Shown here: one piece after another, positions 12,263 to 23,109 of the stretch | How positions within the stretch are numbered: the stretch's first letter is position 1 | Layout: every line of letters begins with the position of its first letter | Assembly: GCA_022579005.1 (NCBI GenBank) | Contig: MU401457.1 | Coordinates: 434,001 to 498,000, forward strand | From: Poronia punctata | Taxonomy: Eukaryota > Ascomycota > Sordariomycetes > Xylariales > Xylariaceae | Direction: 5' to 3' | DNA length: 64,000 bases | Translations under genes and position numbers: made by a program | Notes under the pieces: model-generated | Told to the model about the DNA's origin: nothing | The model's database searches: none | Seen by the model: only the letters and a program-made list of their open reading frames with translations

Positions 12263-15200
12263 ATGGATCCGCTCACTGCCCTTTCGTTAGCGGTCAATGT
12301 CGTCGACCTTGTTGACAAAGCCATCAAGATTATCAGAACGGTGGCAGAGGTGTCCAACTCTGTAGACGGTTTCAGCAAGGATCTTCGAAATATTGATCGC
12401 GAAGCAGACAACCTCAACGAGATAGCCGACAGTATCAGGGTTTCGGCCACCAACGCCTCTTATAACGCGGCGGACAAGAAAATAAGGCAGGTCTCGGAAA
12501 CGATACTATCACAATGCCAGAAGCTCCAGTCCGTCCTCGGAGACTGCAAAGCAAAGGTGAAGGCGAATAAGCTCGAGGCCGCCTTGGCAGTCATGAAGAA
12601 GTGGCGCAAAACTGGAGATATCGAGGTAATACAAAAGTCAATTGAGTCGTCAAGGACAGATCTCACTCAGTGGATCCTACTAAGCATACGGTGAGCCATA
12701 GCTCAGCAAGCATTAGATCAGCAGGGATTGCTGACCAGCGCGAATCTCATAGTACTGCCATGGGCGAAATCGAAAACCGCAATGACCACATGACCAAGAC
12801 ACTGAGTGAGGTCGTCGTCAAACTTGATTTTGCATTAGGTGGCCCAGGCGATCTAGCGATGAACGATGCTGTCAAATCTATAAGCGAAGTAAGAGAAGCT
12901 GCGAAAGATCGAGCCGTATTGGAACTCTTAGGGCAAGCGATCTCTTACCCCCGATACGATGACGTGGAGGCGGAAGAGGCGGGCACGTTTGAGTGGATAT
13001 TTTCGGAGCCTGAGCGTATCTTTGACGGGCTGTGTCGCCCTCGAATGACATTTCCCGGCTGGCTCGAGTCGGGAGACGGCATATTCCACGTCTGCGGCAA
13101 GCCCGGGGCCGGCAAGTCCACCCTGATGAAGTTCTTTTGCCGCCACCCAAAGACGGAGGAGCTCCTCGGGAAATGGGCCGGTGATAAAGAGCTTCTTTTT
13201 CCCAAGTTCTTTTTTTGGCGCCTTGGAACAAAGGACCAGAAGAGCATTAGCGGCCTTGTGCGAAGCCTGTTGCATCAGATCCTATGCAGCAAGCCACAAC
13301 TCGCAAGACAGCTCTTCCAACCAGAAGTTCGTAGTAGGATCGTTCGCGGTTATCACAAGCGGTCGGATGCTGTGTTGGAGCCAGACCAGATAATGAAGGC
13401 ATTTTCTCGATTGGTCGAGATTTCAATGTCACCCAGTGAGAGACCTGACGTTTCCGGAATGCGGATATGTCTTTTCATCGACGGCTTGGATGAATACGAT
13501 AATACGATGCATAGGCAAACTTACGAGGAGCTTGTGAACAGTCTCCAGACCTGGGTCAGAGGCTCGAATGGAAATGTCAAGATCTGCGTATCGAGTAGAC
13601 CTGAAGCCGCCTTCATGGAAACGCTTGACAAAAGTCTACGAATAATGCTTCATGATTTGACCAGACGGGATATTAGACTCTTCGTTGAGCAAAGGTTGAG
13701 ACAGCATCGCGTCTTCTTGAAGTACGACGCCGGGAAGTGTGAAGACCTGATTGACAGAATCCAAGAGTCTACCCAAGGGGTGTTTCTGTATGTGAACATT
13801 CTAGTCAAGGAACTGGAGATATGCCTAGACGATCGCTGCTCCATCAGCCAACTCTTTACAATTGTCGATCAGACACCTAAAGGATGGGACGATTTCATCG
13901 AGAGCATAGTGATTGGGAGGATCAGCGAAAGACTCAGAAAGGGGACCGAGGCGCTACTTGCCGTACTGCTTCTCTCTATGGATGTTTACCATGTAGACCG
14001 TTATTCACGGTTTGCTATAACGCCCTTGATGGCCTGGGTGATCCTACAAGCTACCGATAGAGGGCTTTACGTTTACGAAGATGCCTCGATCGGTGAACTC
14101 GAAATGGAGAAAGAGGTATGGTTCAAAGATGGAATGAACGACGTGGAAATTGAGGGCGAAATTTGTCGCATAGTGGAAACGAGGTGCAAAGGACTTGTCC
14201 ACGCCTATAACCGCGGTCGTGAAGGCAAAAGGATCGGGTTTATGCACAGGTCGGTCCCGGAATGCCTCGAAGCCTACTTTAGTCGACGCCCAGGTTCAGA
14301 CCTTGAGAAGATTCGTCAACCTGTGAAGGTCGTGTTGTGGGCATACCTAGCTTCGAGAAGGTTGCGTCGTGCGGGACACGGGGGGTTATCGTGCTTGGCG
14401 GTCCGGTGTGTGTATCCGATGCGTCAAGAGTCTTATCAAGACGGAGCGGAACTTTTGACAAATCTCGGCGCCGTACGGGCCAGCTTCGATAGATATACTA
14501 GTACCCCTTTCGGCCTTGTGGCAAAAAGATTGGAAGGACTTGGACCGGATGACAATTTGGAAGATATTTTTCGCCTTCTCATGTTCATTGATCAAGAGGC
14601 GGTCGAGTTTGGGACATGCTATCCGCGTCCCATCGATGTTTGCGCCCAGGACGGGTGGCATCAGTTCATAAGCTGGGTTTGCCGAAAGACGAAAACCATG
14701 GATGACGTGAATAGGCGAGCGGGAGCATTATTCTCGAGCGCCTATACTCAAGAGCTGGAAGTCATGGAAACTGTGCTTGACTACAGCGCAGACGTACGGG
14801 CCGTTTTTACAGCCTCATTTCCTGACCCACTAGCTGGGATCCCTTTGTGGCATTTTATCTGTTGGCACTGGGTGAGGATTACCCAATATTGGGGGGCCAC
14901 GAAATTCCGGTATTTAGGAAGCATTCTAGAGTTGTGCCTCAGGCGGGGAGCTAATCCTTCAGTGGTTCTTCATTTCCCACCTCATCATCCCAACGTCTAT
15001 ATTCCGGTTCTTGATGACTTGGGTTCTGATGAGTCAGCTTTGGATAATTCAAGCTTCATTAACTTTGCCCTGCCGAAATGTTTCTGGGTGACTAAATCTG
15101 ATGGCGTATCGGACGGTCTGCCATTGTTGGACGACATGGAGAAACCCAACCCGAGCGGGCTGGACCGTCTTTTGCGCGGGGATAGTATCTACGATTGGAA

Positions 15201-15554
15201 TAAGGCAGCCGCAATGAAGAAGGGCTTTTCACTATATTTGAGAGATTATATATTACTGCGCGGTTTAGCCAATGAAAGGATTCTTTTGGATTTGATCGAT
15301 AACAACTACGAGTATGACGACAAGGACGAGACAGCAGATAGTACGGAAGAGGAAGCAGAAAAGAGCCCCGAACATGCCGACAATCTTACCGTGCGCTACA
15401 TTGGACCTATATCTTCAGGTAAGACTTTGCCGGCGTAAGCTGCCCCTTATCTAGGAGTTCTTGGCTGACAACCATATTAGAACCTGTAGTCACGATCATG
15501 TTGGCGTTGGCGATGTTGTGCCTGGCCTGGTCTCTCGGTGAGTCGGGGCCTTAA
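12263..15554 (+). CDS. NLR-like STAND protein (HeLo-like N-terminus + NACHT NTPase)
   Basis: Proposed exons are 12263..12690, 12753..15418 and 15481..15554, giving 1055 aa. Residues 1-140 are an all-helical segment starting MDPLTALSLAVNVVDLVDKA, typical of the fungal STAND N-terminal (HeLo-like) domain. A NACHT NTPase follows, with Walker A GKPGAGKST at about 258-266 and Walker B LFIDGLDEYD at about 383-392. The C-terminal half is helical, and LELCLRRGANP looks ankyrin-like, but no regular repeat array is visible. Such proteins act as intracellular sensors that can trigger cell death in fungal incompatibility. The second intron (GTAAGA, branch CTGAC, TAG) removes an early stop and adds a 24-residue tail containing the hydrophobic stretch VVTIMLALAMLCLAWSLG, a candidate membrane helix. 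If this intron is retained, the protein ends at 15438 instead. The first intron (GTGAGC..TAG) is needed to join the two large frames. Ligand and partners are unknown. Confidence 0.85.
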
Positions 15555-16025
15555 TTAGAGCTTAAAGGGTTCATGAAGCTGGGGTGACTATTGAGATTCA
15601 CGAAATGGAATGTACGTAAAGGTATAAATGGGTAGAGGATCTATCTTATACATAGGGTAGTTTTTGGCTATTTCATATCTGTGTATTTAAATAAATGGAC
15701 GAGACAGTTTGAGAGACGGATGATGAAAAGGGGATGTTTAGTCTCACAACTATGTCAAGCTCTCGCCATTAAACAAGGTTGTCTTTCCTACGCCGTATGT
15801 TGCAGTATAGTCTTACAATGTTCTTCTCCATCTTGCTCAATCTCCTTTCGTGTGTGCCATTGCCAGGCCGAGCAACTAATTTATAAGTCCCATCCACCAC
15901 AGATTTGTTGTTTCGTCCTGATACATACCTCGATCGTTGTCCCCTATATCTCACGCAACCATCCCAATATTGTGCACCCACAGTGTAAACCAACACCTGC
16001 AACACGCAGAAAGCCCACAGGATAT
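15555..16025. other. convergent 3' region, NLR / D-amino-acid oxidase
   Basis: The 3' flanks of two convergent genes meet here. An open stretch of about 135 codons at 15681-16088 overlaps the oxidase 3' end and shows no domain, so it was not called. Confidence 0.5.
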
Positions 16026-17430
16026 CTACAACTTAGCCTGTCTATGACCTACTCCCTGCCCGCTCGACTTGAGATGTTCATCAAGTAACCCAGCCACTTT
16101 ATCAGCGACGCCCCAACTCAACTCATACCCCCTCCCACCCAAACCATAAGCATGTATAATAACGCCCTTCCCCCCTTTCACAATTTCCTTCTCCACCCTC
16201 ATCCCGCCCTTCCTAGTCGGTCTCCGACCCACGATATCCCGAATGACGGTGAACTTGCCCTTACCCCCCGGTCCGAGAATGTCGGGATACATCTGGGCGA
16301 AGTTACTCAACAACTTCTCCCGGAGCTCGAGGGACGGGTTGGGATCCCAGTTGTCCGGGACTTTGGTGCCGCCTATTATGGTGCCGCCTTCGAAGTTTCG
16401 AGGGACGTTGAAGGTGGGGATTTCCCCATTGGTGGTTATTTTGGTTATTGATACGGGGCAGGGGTTTGCTACGAGACATGTTTGTCCTGTTGATTGTTTT
16501 TTGTAAGCCAATTTCTTCGTATTTTTCCCCTGGGGGTATTTTGCTGGGATATCCAGGCTTTGAATATCGTAGGAAAATAAAAGGGGTTACGAACCGGTTG
16601 TGATGAAAATGTCGGGATCTCCGAATCCAATACCGGAAGCATTTATCAAGACCTCAAAAGGGGCGAGGTCCTTCATCTCGAAGATTTCGAGGGGGTTGCG
16701 GATTTCTCTTTTTACTGAACGGACGTAGGTTTTCAGTTAGTCATATCCTGATAACAGGTCCTTGAAAAAAAAAACCCCCCGAGGAAAAGGGGGAAAAAGA
16801 AAAGAGAAAAAAAAAGAAACTCACCAACCCTCCCACCCCTAAAAACAAACCTCCGCAACAAAAACCCGCAATAAACCATAGGATTCACACACCACGTATC
16901 ATACTCATACCCCATTTTTGTCCCCTTTGGCAAATTTTCCTTGTCAATAAACCTAAACCCCTTGATCCCGAATTCCGTCCTGGCAATCTCCTCTGTGAGA
17001 TTTGTTTGTGCGGGACCCAATTCCTCGAAATAATCAATCGCTTTCATGAATGTGATGCCTGCTTCCGGATGTTTCGAATGAATGGCGTGCATTTCGTCCC
17101 ATGTTCGTAGAGCTAGCGCGTGTTCGCGCGCTTCAGGGGAGGAGGAGGAGGAGGAGGAGGAGGAAGAAGAAGGGGGTGGGAGGATGAAGCGGTTGTGGGC
17201 TCCGCCCCAGGGTGATGTGTAGTTTATTTGGGCGGTTGGGGATATCGTCTCGGACCCGGTGGGGAAGTCTTTGGCTAGGATTGTTACGTCGTGGCCGGAG
17301 CTTTGGAGACGGAGGGCGTTGCTTAGGCCTGTGACGCCGGCGCTGGATGGGGGGGTGTGAGTGAGTGAGATATTCTTGTTTGTAGGTTGCGGGGGGAGTG
17401 GACTTACCCTAGGACAACGACTTTAGTCAT
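16026..17430 (-). CDS. D-amino-acid oxidase, peroxisomal
   Basis: Four minus-strand exons, 17408..17430, 16825..17342, 16595..16714 and 16026..16486, give 373 aa. The first exon is only 23 bp and splits the FAD-binding Rossmann motif VVVLGAGVTGLSNALRL. The DAO signature near the C-terminus reads IIHAYGLGGRGYELSWG. The protein ends in AKL, a classic type-1 peroxisomal targeting signal. The enzyme would oxidatively deaminate D-amino acids to 2-oxo acids, ammonia and hydrogen peroxide, the last handled by peroxisomal catalase. D-aspartate oxidase belongs to the same family and cannot be excluded. A run of 11 serines (GGA/GAA repeats on the plus strand, 17141-17180) sits after the WGGAHNRFILPPP segment and looks like a microsatellite expansion. 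The donor of the third exon is the weak GTTCGT; it is chosen because it keeps frame into QTCLVANPC. Confidence 0.9.
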
Positions 17431-18823
17431 TTTTTGGTTTTTGATATGTCTCCTGTCCTGTTCTGCTTCAGTGTTGCGGATGTATGTTTTATATTCGTGG
17501 AACTTAGGTAAGGTATTTTAACCTTCATTTATAGTTATAGTCAGATAATCCGAGGAGCATTTATATACCAAATGTAAAAAGTCCTAGATATATAGACAAA
17601 ACTCACAAGTACCCCTCATCCCACGTCAGAAAAGGAAACTCAAAACCCTTGTACAACAAAACAAGCCTTTTTATCAAGACAATTCATTGCCGGCACCAAT
17701 CAACCAACTACCCTAGCGCAATATATCCTTACGCGATAATAGTATTTTCGGATATCCGACCATCGGAGGGCACAGGGATTCGCATTGATGCATGTAGGGT
17801 TAGGTAGGTAATTAGCCGCGGTTAGGTTCTTTTCCCGTCTGCCCCGCTCCGCTCCGATCGCGTCTTTTTTTATTTTTCTCTCTCGGACGGCACCGCAAAT
17901 TCTTTAGCTTACACGGTCTACGAGTACGACTCGTAGCCAGCTCTACACTCTACCTAGACTGTGCCCGGAAAGGCACTGGGTTTTACCTAACCAGGTGGTA
18001 GGAATGAAATGAATGCGTAGCAATCCTTAAACTTGGCTACATCTTTCAAATTTTTATTTGAAGACCTGGGCGGTTTGTTACAGGTGAGGTAGCCGAGTTA
18101 CAGAAAATTGTACATGTAGGTGTGAGGCAGGCGTTCAAGATATGCGAGCCTGTCCTATCCAGGCTTAGCGTGTAGAGCTGGTTAGTGTATGAGAATTGTG
18201 GTGCTCAGACGGCTAGTTTGTCACATCAAAAACGCGGGGGATTTTTGCTGTTCTCGAGATAGGTATATCAAAATGTAGGGCGGGAGAAAGGTGATTGTAT
18301 CAAGTTTGATGTAAATGAAACTCAATAGCATCTGATTCCATGAAAATGGTAAAGATTAGGAAAAAAGCAGTTTTTATCCTACTAGGCACAAGAATAAAGC
18401 GCTCAAAACATATGTACTCATACTACTCCAGGTACAGAATGCAGAGTTGACTCAGGGTGCCAGGTCAAGAGAAAGCAAAATCTAAAATGCTGTAAGAATA
18501 AAAAAAAAAAAAAAACGCAATGTCTATTAAGACGCTTACAGAAGTAGAGGCCCGGATTTTCAAAGCGCATAAAACAAACCATTACTCATCTCAGATTTCA
18601 CACTATCCTATCAGATTTCTCAACCAAGCCATTTAACCTTATCAACCTCACAAAAAAGAAGATAAGCAAACACACAAACACTACTGAAATAAGACAGGTA
18701 ACAAACCTCAGTCTCACCTCACCTACTTAAAAATAACATGTCCGTTTTCAATTACTAAATTCGAGGGACAACAACATAATGTGAAGCCAGCCCATTCATT
18801 CCCGTCGGAAAGACAAGAAAACG
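17431..18823. other. intergenic region upstream of the D-amino-acid oxidase
   Basis: No gene seen. It includes the oxidase promoter, TAGGTA words near 17810, and a poly-A run of about 16 near 18500. Confidence 0.5.
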
Positions 18824-18894
18824 GGTTTCCTAGTGTAATGGTTATCACAGTGGATTCTGATTCCACTAATCTGGGTTCGATTCCCAGGGAGACC
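18824..18894 (+). tRNA. tRNA-Gln(CTG), intronless
   Basis: The 71 nt fold as a full cloverleaf. Acceptor GGTTTCC pairs with GGAGACC with one G-T pair. The anticodon arm GTGGA-TTCTGAT-TCCAC presents CTG at 18857-18859, and the T arm is CTGGG-TTCGATT-CCCAG. The A-box-like TAGTGTAATGG and the B box GGTTCGATTCC are both present. CCA is not encoded, as expected for a nuclear tRNA gene, and a short T run follows. Confidence 0.96.
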
Positions 18895-18898
18895 TTTT
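18895..18898 (+). terminator. RNA polymerase III T-run terminator
   Basis: TTTT directly follows the last acceptor-stem base of the tRNA gene, the usual pol III stop. Confidence 0.75.
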
Positions 18899-19068
18899 CG
18901 TCTAGTTCGTCTAGGACCAAGACGTCTACGACTTCTTTTTTTTTTTGCTCAGAATATCTAGTAAAATACACATCTAAGGAAACCACATCCGCCCGCATTT
19001 TCATATACCTAGGTAGGTGAACCAAAACGAAAGAACGTATAGCCCATCCAAAGAGAAAATTAGGTGGG

Positions 19069-20364
19069 TTACAGATTAGCCTTCGCTCTAGCCTTCGCCT
19101 TCTTCTTAGCCGTCTTCAACTCCTCTTTAAACGCAAGGTCACCCAGAATCTCCTCGGAGCCACCGCCGACAACCATCATACGGAGATCACGGGTAATCTG
19201 CTCGACGCGACCACCACCGCCGGGTCCATCCCTCTGGTAAGCAACACCACCCATGACCTGCTGGGCCTCGCGCGCTGCGGCCTCGAGGATGCGACCGCCT
19301 GTGATCTTGGCCATGGCAATAGGACCGGCGATGTCGCCACTCTGGAACCCGTTCTTCTTGATATGGTAGGCGATCTGTTCGATGCGCGCCCAGTGTGCCT
19401 CGATCTCGCGGGCGAGATGGATGATCTTGTGACGGATGACCTGGTGTGCGACCAGGGGGACGCCAAAAGTCTCGCGTTCAAAGGCGTAGGCCAGTGCGGT
19501 GTTCAGACAGGTGCGCGCTTTGCGGTTGCAACCGACGGCCATGACGAGTCGCTCGCTGTTGAAGTTGCTCATGATGTACTTGAACCCGGCGTTCTCGACC
19601 CCGATGAGGTGGTCGACGGGGACCTTGACGTTTTCCATTCGCACCCAGCTTGAGCCGCCGGCGTTTTGTCCGCTGTTGGCAATCTTCTGCACCGATACAC
19701 CGGGCAGGGTCAGTGGCACGACAAGCAGGGAGATGCCCGCGAAGCCGGAGCCGCCCGTGCGAACGGCCGTCGTCATGTGCGTGGCCCAGGGGCTACCGGT
19801 GATCCACTTCTTGGTGCCGTTGACGACGTAGTGCGTGCCGTCGGCGCTCTTCTTGGCCGTCGTCTTGATGTTGCTGACGTCGCTACCGCCGCTCGGTTCG
19901 GTGATGCCCAGGCAAAAGTTAACCTCGCCGGTGAATAGGCCGGGAATCCATCGCTTCTTCTGGGCTTCGGTGCCATGGTTCAGGACGGGCGGCAAGCCGA
20001 TGACGTTGGCACCACCCGAAAGTGCCGTCGAAACACCACCTTCGACCCGAGACCCTTCATCGGTTAGGATGATCTTATGGAAAATGTCTAGCTCCGAGAT
20101 GGGTATCCCTGCCACCGTCTGGGCCGCGGCGGGCCGGTACTCCGGCGGTACCTCGAGCAGGCCCAATCCGGATTTGAGGTAGGATGCACGCGCCTCTGCC
20201 GGCACATCGCCTTTCGCTTCCCATTCTATCATGTTGGGGATAACATTCTCATCGAAGTACTTGCGTGCGTATGCCTGCAGCCTGCGGTGCGACTCGTTAT
20301 AATAGGGCGAGTCCAACGAGCCCAGCCAGGCTGGTTCGGCCCACGGCAATGCTTGCTCAGCCAT
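19069..20364 (-). CDS. acyl-CoA dehydrogenase family protein
   Basis: A single exon encodes 431 aa from the ATG at 20364 (A at -3 and G at +4). The frame stays open further upstream but has no in-frame ATG there that I can see. The order is that of the acyl-CoA dehydrogenase fold: an N-terminal helical domain, the FAD/substrate signature CLGITEPSGGSDVSNIKTTA, a middle beta domain with GTKKWITGSPWATH, and a C-terminal helical domain with RETFGVPLVAHQVIRHKI and QQVMGGVAYQRDG. The enzyme should perform FAD-dependent alpha,beta-dehydrogenation of an acyl-CoA or related thioester. At the usual C-terminal catalytic-Glu position (YEG in medium-chain enzymes) this protein has GGGSEE. A Glu in NSERLVM, the position used by isovaleryl-CoA and long-chain enzymes, is a better candidate. 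The tail is Lys/Ala-rich and ends ANL, not a canonical PTS1, so localisation is open. Confidence 0.92.
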   Translation of the reverse strand: MAEQALPWAEPAWLGSLDSPYYNESHRRLQAYARKYFDENVIPNMIEWEAKGDVPAEARASYLKSGLGLLEVPPEYRPAAAQTVAGIPISELDIFHKIILTDEGSRVEGGVSTALSGGANVIGLPPVLNHGTEAQKKRWIPGLFTGEVNFCLGITEPSGGSDVSNIKTTAKKSADGTHYVVNGTKKWITGSPWATHMTTAVRTGGSGFAGISLLVVPLTLPGVSVQKIANSGQNAGGSSWVRMENVKVPVDHLIGVENAGFKYIMSNFNSERLVMAVGCNRKARTCLNTALAYAFERETFGVPLVAHQVIRHKIIHLAREIEAHWARIEQIAYHIKKNGFQSGDIAGPIAMAKITGGRILEAAAREAQQVMGGVAYQRDGPGGGGRVEQITRDLRMMVVGGGSEEILGDLAFKEELKTAKKKAKARAKANL

Positions 20365-22626
20365 CGTTGAAGTTTCTGGGGTATTAAGGGGCGAGATATA
20401 CGGGTAGTCTGGCAAGAGCGATCTTTGCTTCGTAACTCTTTGTATGTTTCCACCCTGAAGACACAGAAGGATACGAAATAATACGAGAGAGGACGGTCAA
20501 TCTAAAAAGGTGTGAGGCACACATGTTACCCGGACGCGTTGGTGGAGAGACCATGGACGTCCGGCGTGCCGAGGCAATTTCCATTTCAGCATTAGAACAA
20601 CGCTATGATTGGCCATTGCAAACACCCCTTGCACATCCCAGATTGTATGAATAGACGGCCAATTCTTAAGATAAATGGAATAGAATGGCAACCGAATTGT
20701 TATACGTGTACGTACCTAGCCGCTGATAGGTTTTCTACGTACTGAATACGAGAAACAGCGGGCGATATCATCCTGAAGCCGGGAAAATTATTCGCATCTT
20801 TTACCTTGGTCTTCTGAGTCCTAGCATGCCAAGGCGCTTGTTAACTTGAGACTTGAAAACGACAAACGTGATTGCTTGATAGCCGAGATGTGGATTGGCA
20901 TGTTACCGTTACCTCTATACGTGCATTCGTGATACCCTCCATGCCAATCGCGTGGGAAGAGGAAAAGTGAAGAAGTGACGAAAAGATAGAAAATAACTGT
21001 GTTTCATCAACACACCAAACAGGAGATGACATCAAAATGGGCCTGACAGATGGGTAACGTATGTACGTAAGGCGCTTACCTCGGTCTCTTGATTTACTTG
21101 GAGTATAGGTAGCCGCGACTGGAGGTAAGTAGGGAGGTAGTCAGTGGTCACAGTTATTACTTGATCAGTTGACTCCGACTACCACCCGGGGCAACGGTTT
21201 TTCAAAGCAAAGACTTTGCAGGGTTCCATGACGGCTGGAACCGCAGCACACAGCCTACAACCTAGCCGCAAATATCCTAGCGAGGCCTATAATAGGTATC
21301 AGGATCTACACGTAAACGTATGGAACGGGTAGATTTGGGTAGACTATGTCGGTGATAAGGTGTGGAATAATGCTGACATGCAACGCCTCCGATTCCTCGC
21401 GGGGAACCGGAAGATAGAAGCTTATTACAATGCACCAATTGTATATCGTGCTTTCGTCTTGGTCGCTGACTGTCAGCTAAACTAGAGGATATTTTTCTTC
21501 CGATACGGCAATCGAGATAGACACTCTACTATGGCCTTCCGGGATTACCTATCTATGATTGGCTTGATGGTGTTTAGTCAGGACTCTGGAGCTTGTTGCT
21601 GCCTGGGAACCTCATAGCACACTAAGCAGGTAGAAAGCGTGAAAACTGCGTGTATCATCTAGGATTCGTGCAGTACAAGGTGGGTAGTAAGGCAGATGGT
21701 CAATTGTGACCTTTTGGTAACACTGGGGGATAGTAATTCCAGACGCACCTTTATGTACTCGTATGAGTAGATACCATAGTGACGTATATAATGAAGAGCG
21801 AGTTTATCAAAAGGAAGGAAGGCTGGCCAGTGACAGGGGAGATTCGGAGAAGGGACGGGAATAACGACCTTATCTATGAAGAGCACCTACCTAAAGCATG
21901 GTCCTTCTCTGGCCCCTCTTTTCAACCACTGCATCCCTCGAACTGCCTCTAAATAGGACCATGGTAAGGCAAGGTATGCCAAAGGATCGGGTTCTATGTC
22001 GCCCAGATTAGTAACATGGACATGGTAGAACTCCAAAGGTACGACTGAATTGGGGGCCAATGCTACCTTGTGATGGGACGAAGACCGATTCAGCTGAATA
22101 TCCCCTGTGGAAAGCACTATAAATACATTATACCCTGCATCCGCCCCCACAAGATGAAGGTGAAGAATATCAAAACAGCTGCAACTGCGTTCCAGATGCG
22201 ACTTCTACAGACATACATGCATGCATATGAGGTAGGTATATCGTGTGACTTTGGAAGTTACCTATGCCTCGTTTCATATACCCACCTTCCTACCCAAACA
22301 TCATTGCCATAAGTACCTCTTTTCTTGAACTTGAGTCCTTTATAGCCTCGTATAGGAGGGATACCAGCAATGACATGTTCCCGGATCGACTGCCTGCTAA
22401 GTCAGGCCTTACGAACACCCGGATTAGGTTGATAAATGCCAATAAGCGGCAAAGGGGGCTATCGTAAACGTGTCCATCATAAACGGGTCGACTAAGATGC
22501 AAGGTAAAGTCAACCTCTTGTCCATTGCCTCGGGACCGGAGGAATCCGTCAGCAGCGAAATAAATCAAAGCTCCCCTCCTTCATCTCTTTTTATTACCAA
22601 ATATTTCACTACACGTCTTCGCCACG
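20365..22626. other. intergenic, acyl-CoA dehydrogenase to small membrane protein
   Basis: About 2.3 kb with no recognisable gene on either strand. It should contain the divergent promoters of the two flanking genes. Short open stretches on both strands have no domain and no codon pattern that convinced me. Confidence 0.45.
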
Positions 22627-23109
22627 ATGCCTTTGATACACCCCCATCCACCATCTTACCACCAGCTCGGACCCGTGCGGTCCTCGATCCATTCCCACTT
22701 CAAGCGTACCGAGGATGTTCAAGTTGTAGCCTTTGCCGCCACACTAGGGGGAGTCGTCTTCATCGTTTTAAGCGTCTTCTTACTCATGATGTATCGCCAG
22801 ATGCGATGGGAACGTGTCCAGTCTCTGATAAAGAAGAGTAAAGAGGATACGACAGAAAAGAAGCCCGACACCGAGCCGAAGCCGAAGCCGGAGCTAGCTT
22901 GCGATTCCTCAGTCGCCAGATACGAGATGGACGGCAGAGAAGAACCCCGAGAGCTTCCCGAGAAGAAGGAGGGGAGACCGCATGAGGTGCCGGGTGTTGA
23001 AATTGTGCCTATAGAACTACCTGGCGATATGCCGCCTAGGTTCCAGTTGCAGGATGCTCCCTATCGGGAGAAAGAGGAAGACCAGTTGACGATATCGAAG
23101 ATTACATAG
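22627..23109 (+). CDS. small single-pass membrane protein, uncharacterised
   Basis: One exon of 160 aa. The ATG has A at -3 (GCCACGATGC). Residues about 32-57 form one strong hydrophobic helix (VVAFAATLGGVVFIVLSVFL), followed by a basic anchor (RQMRWERVQSLIKKSK) and then a long polar tail rich in Lys, Glu and Pro with repeated KPDTEPKPKPE-like and REEPRELPEKK segments. The positive-inside pattern predicts the charged C-terminal tail on the cytosolic side and a short N-terminus outside or in the lumen. I do not recognise the family. Similar short helix-plus-charged-tail proteins are common and fast-evolving in ascomycetes. No intron is needed. Confidence 0.6.
   Translation: MPLIHPHPPSYHQLGPVRSSIHSHFKRTEDVQVVAFAATLGGVVFIVLSVFLLMMYRQMRWERVQSLIKKSKEDTTEKKPDTEPKPKPELACDSSVARYEMDGREEPRELPEKKEGRPHEVPGVEIVPIELPGDMPPRFQLQDAPYREKEEDQLTISKIT

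Noticed and set aside
15681..16088. 135-codon plus-strand frame between the NLR and the D-amino-acid oxidase
   Set aside because: It overlaps the oxidase 3' end, has no domain and a composition expected of translated non-coding DNA.
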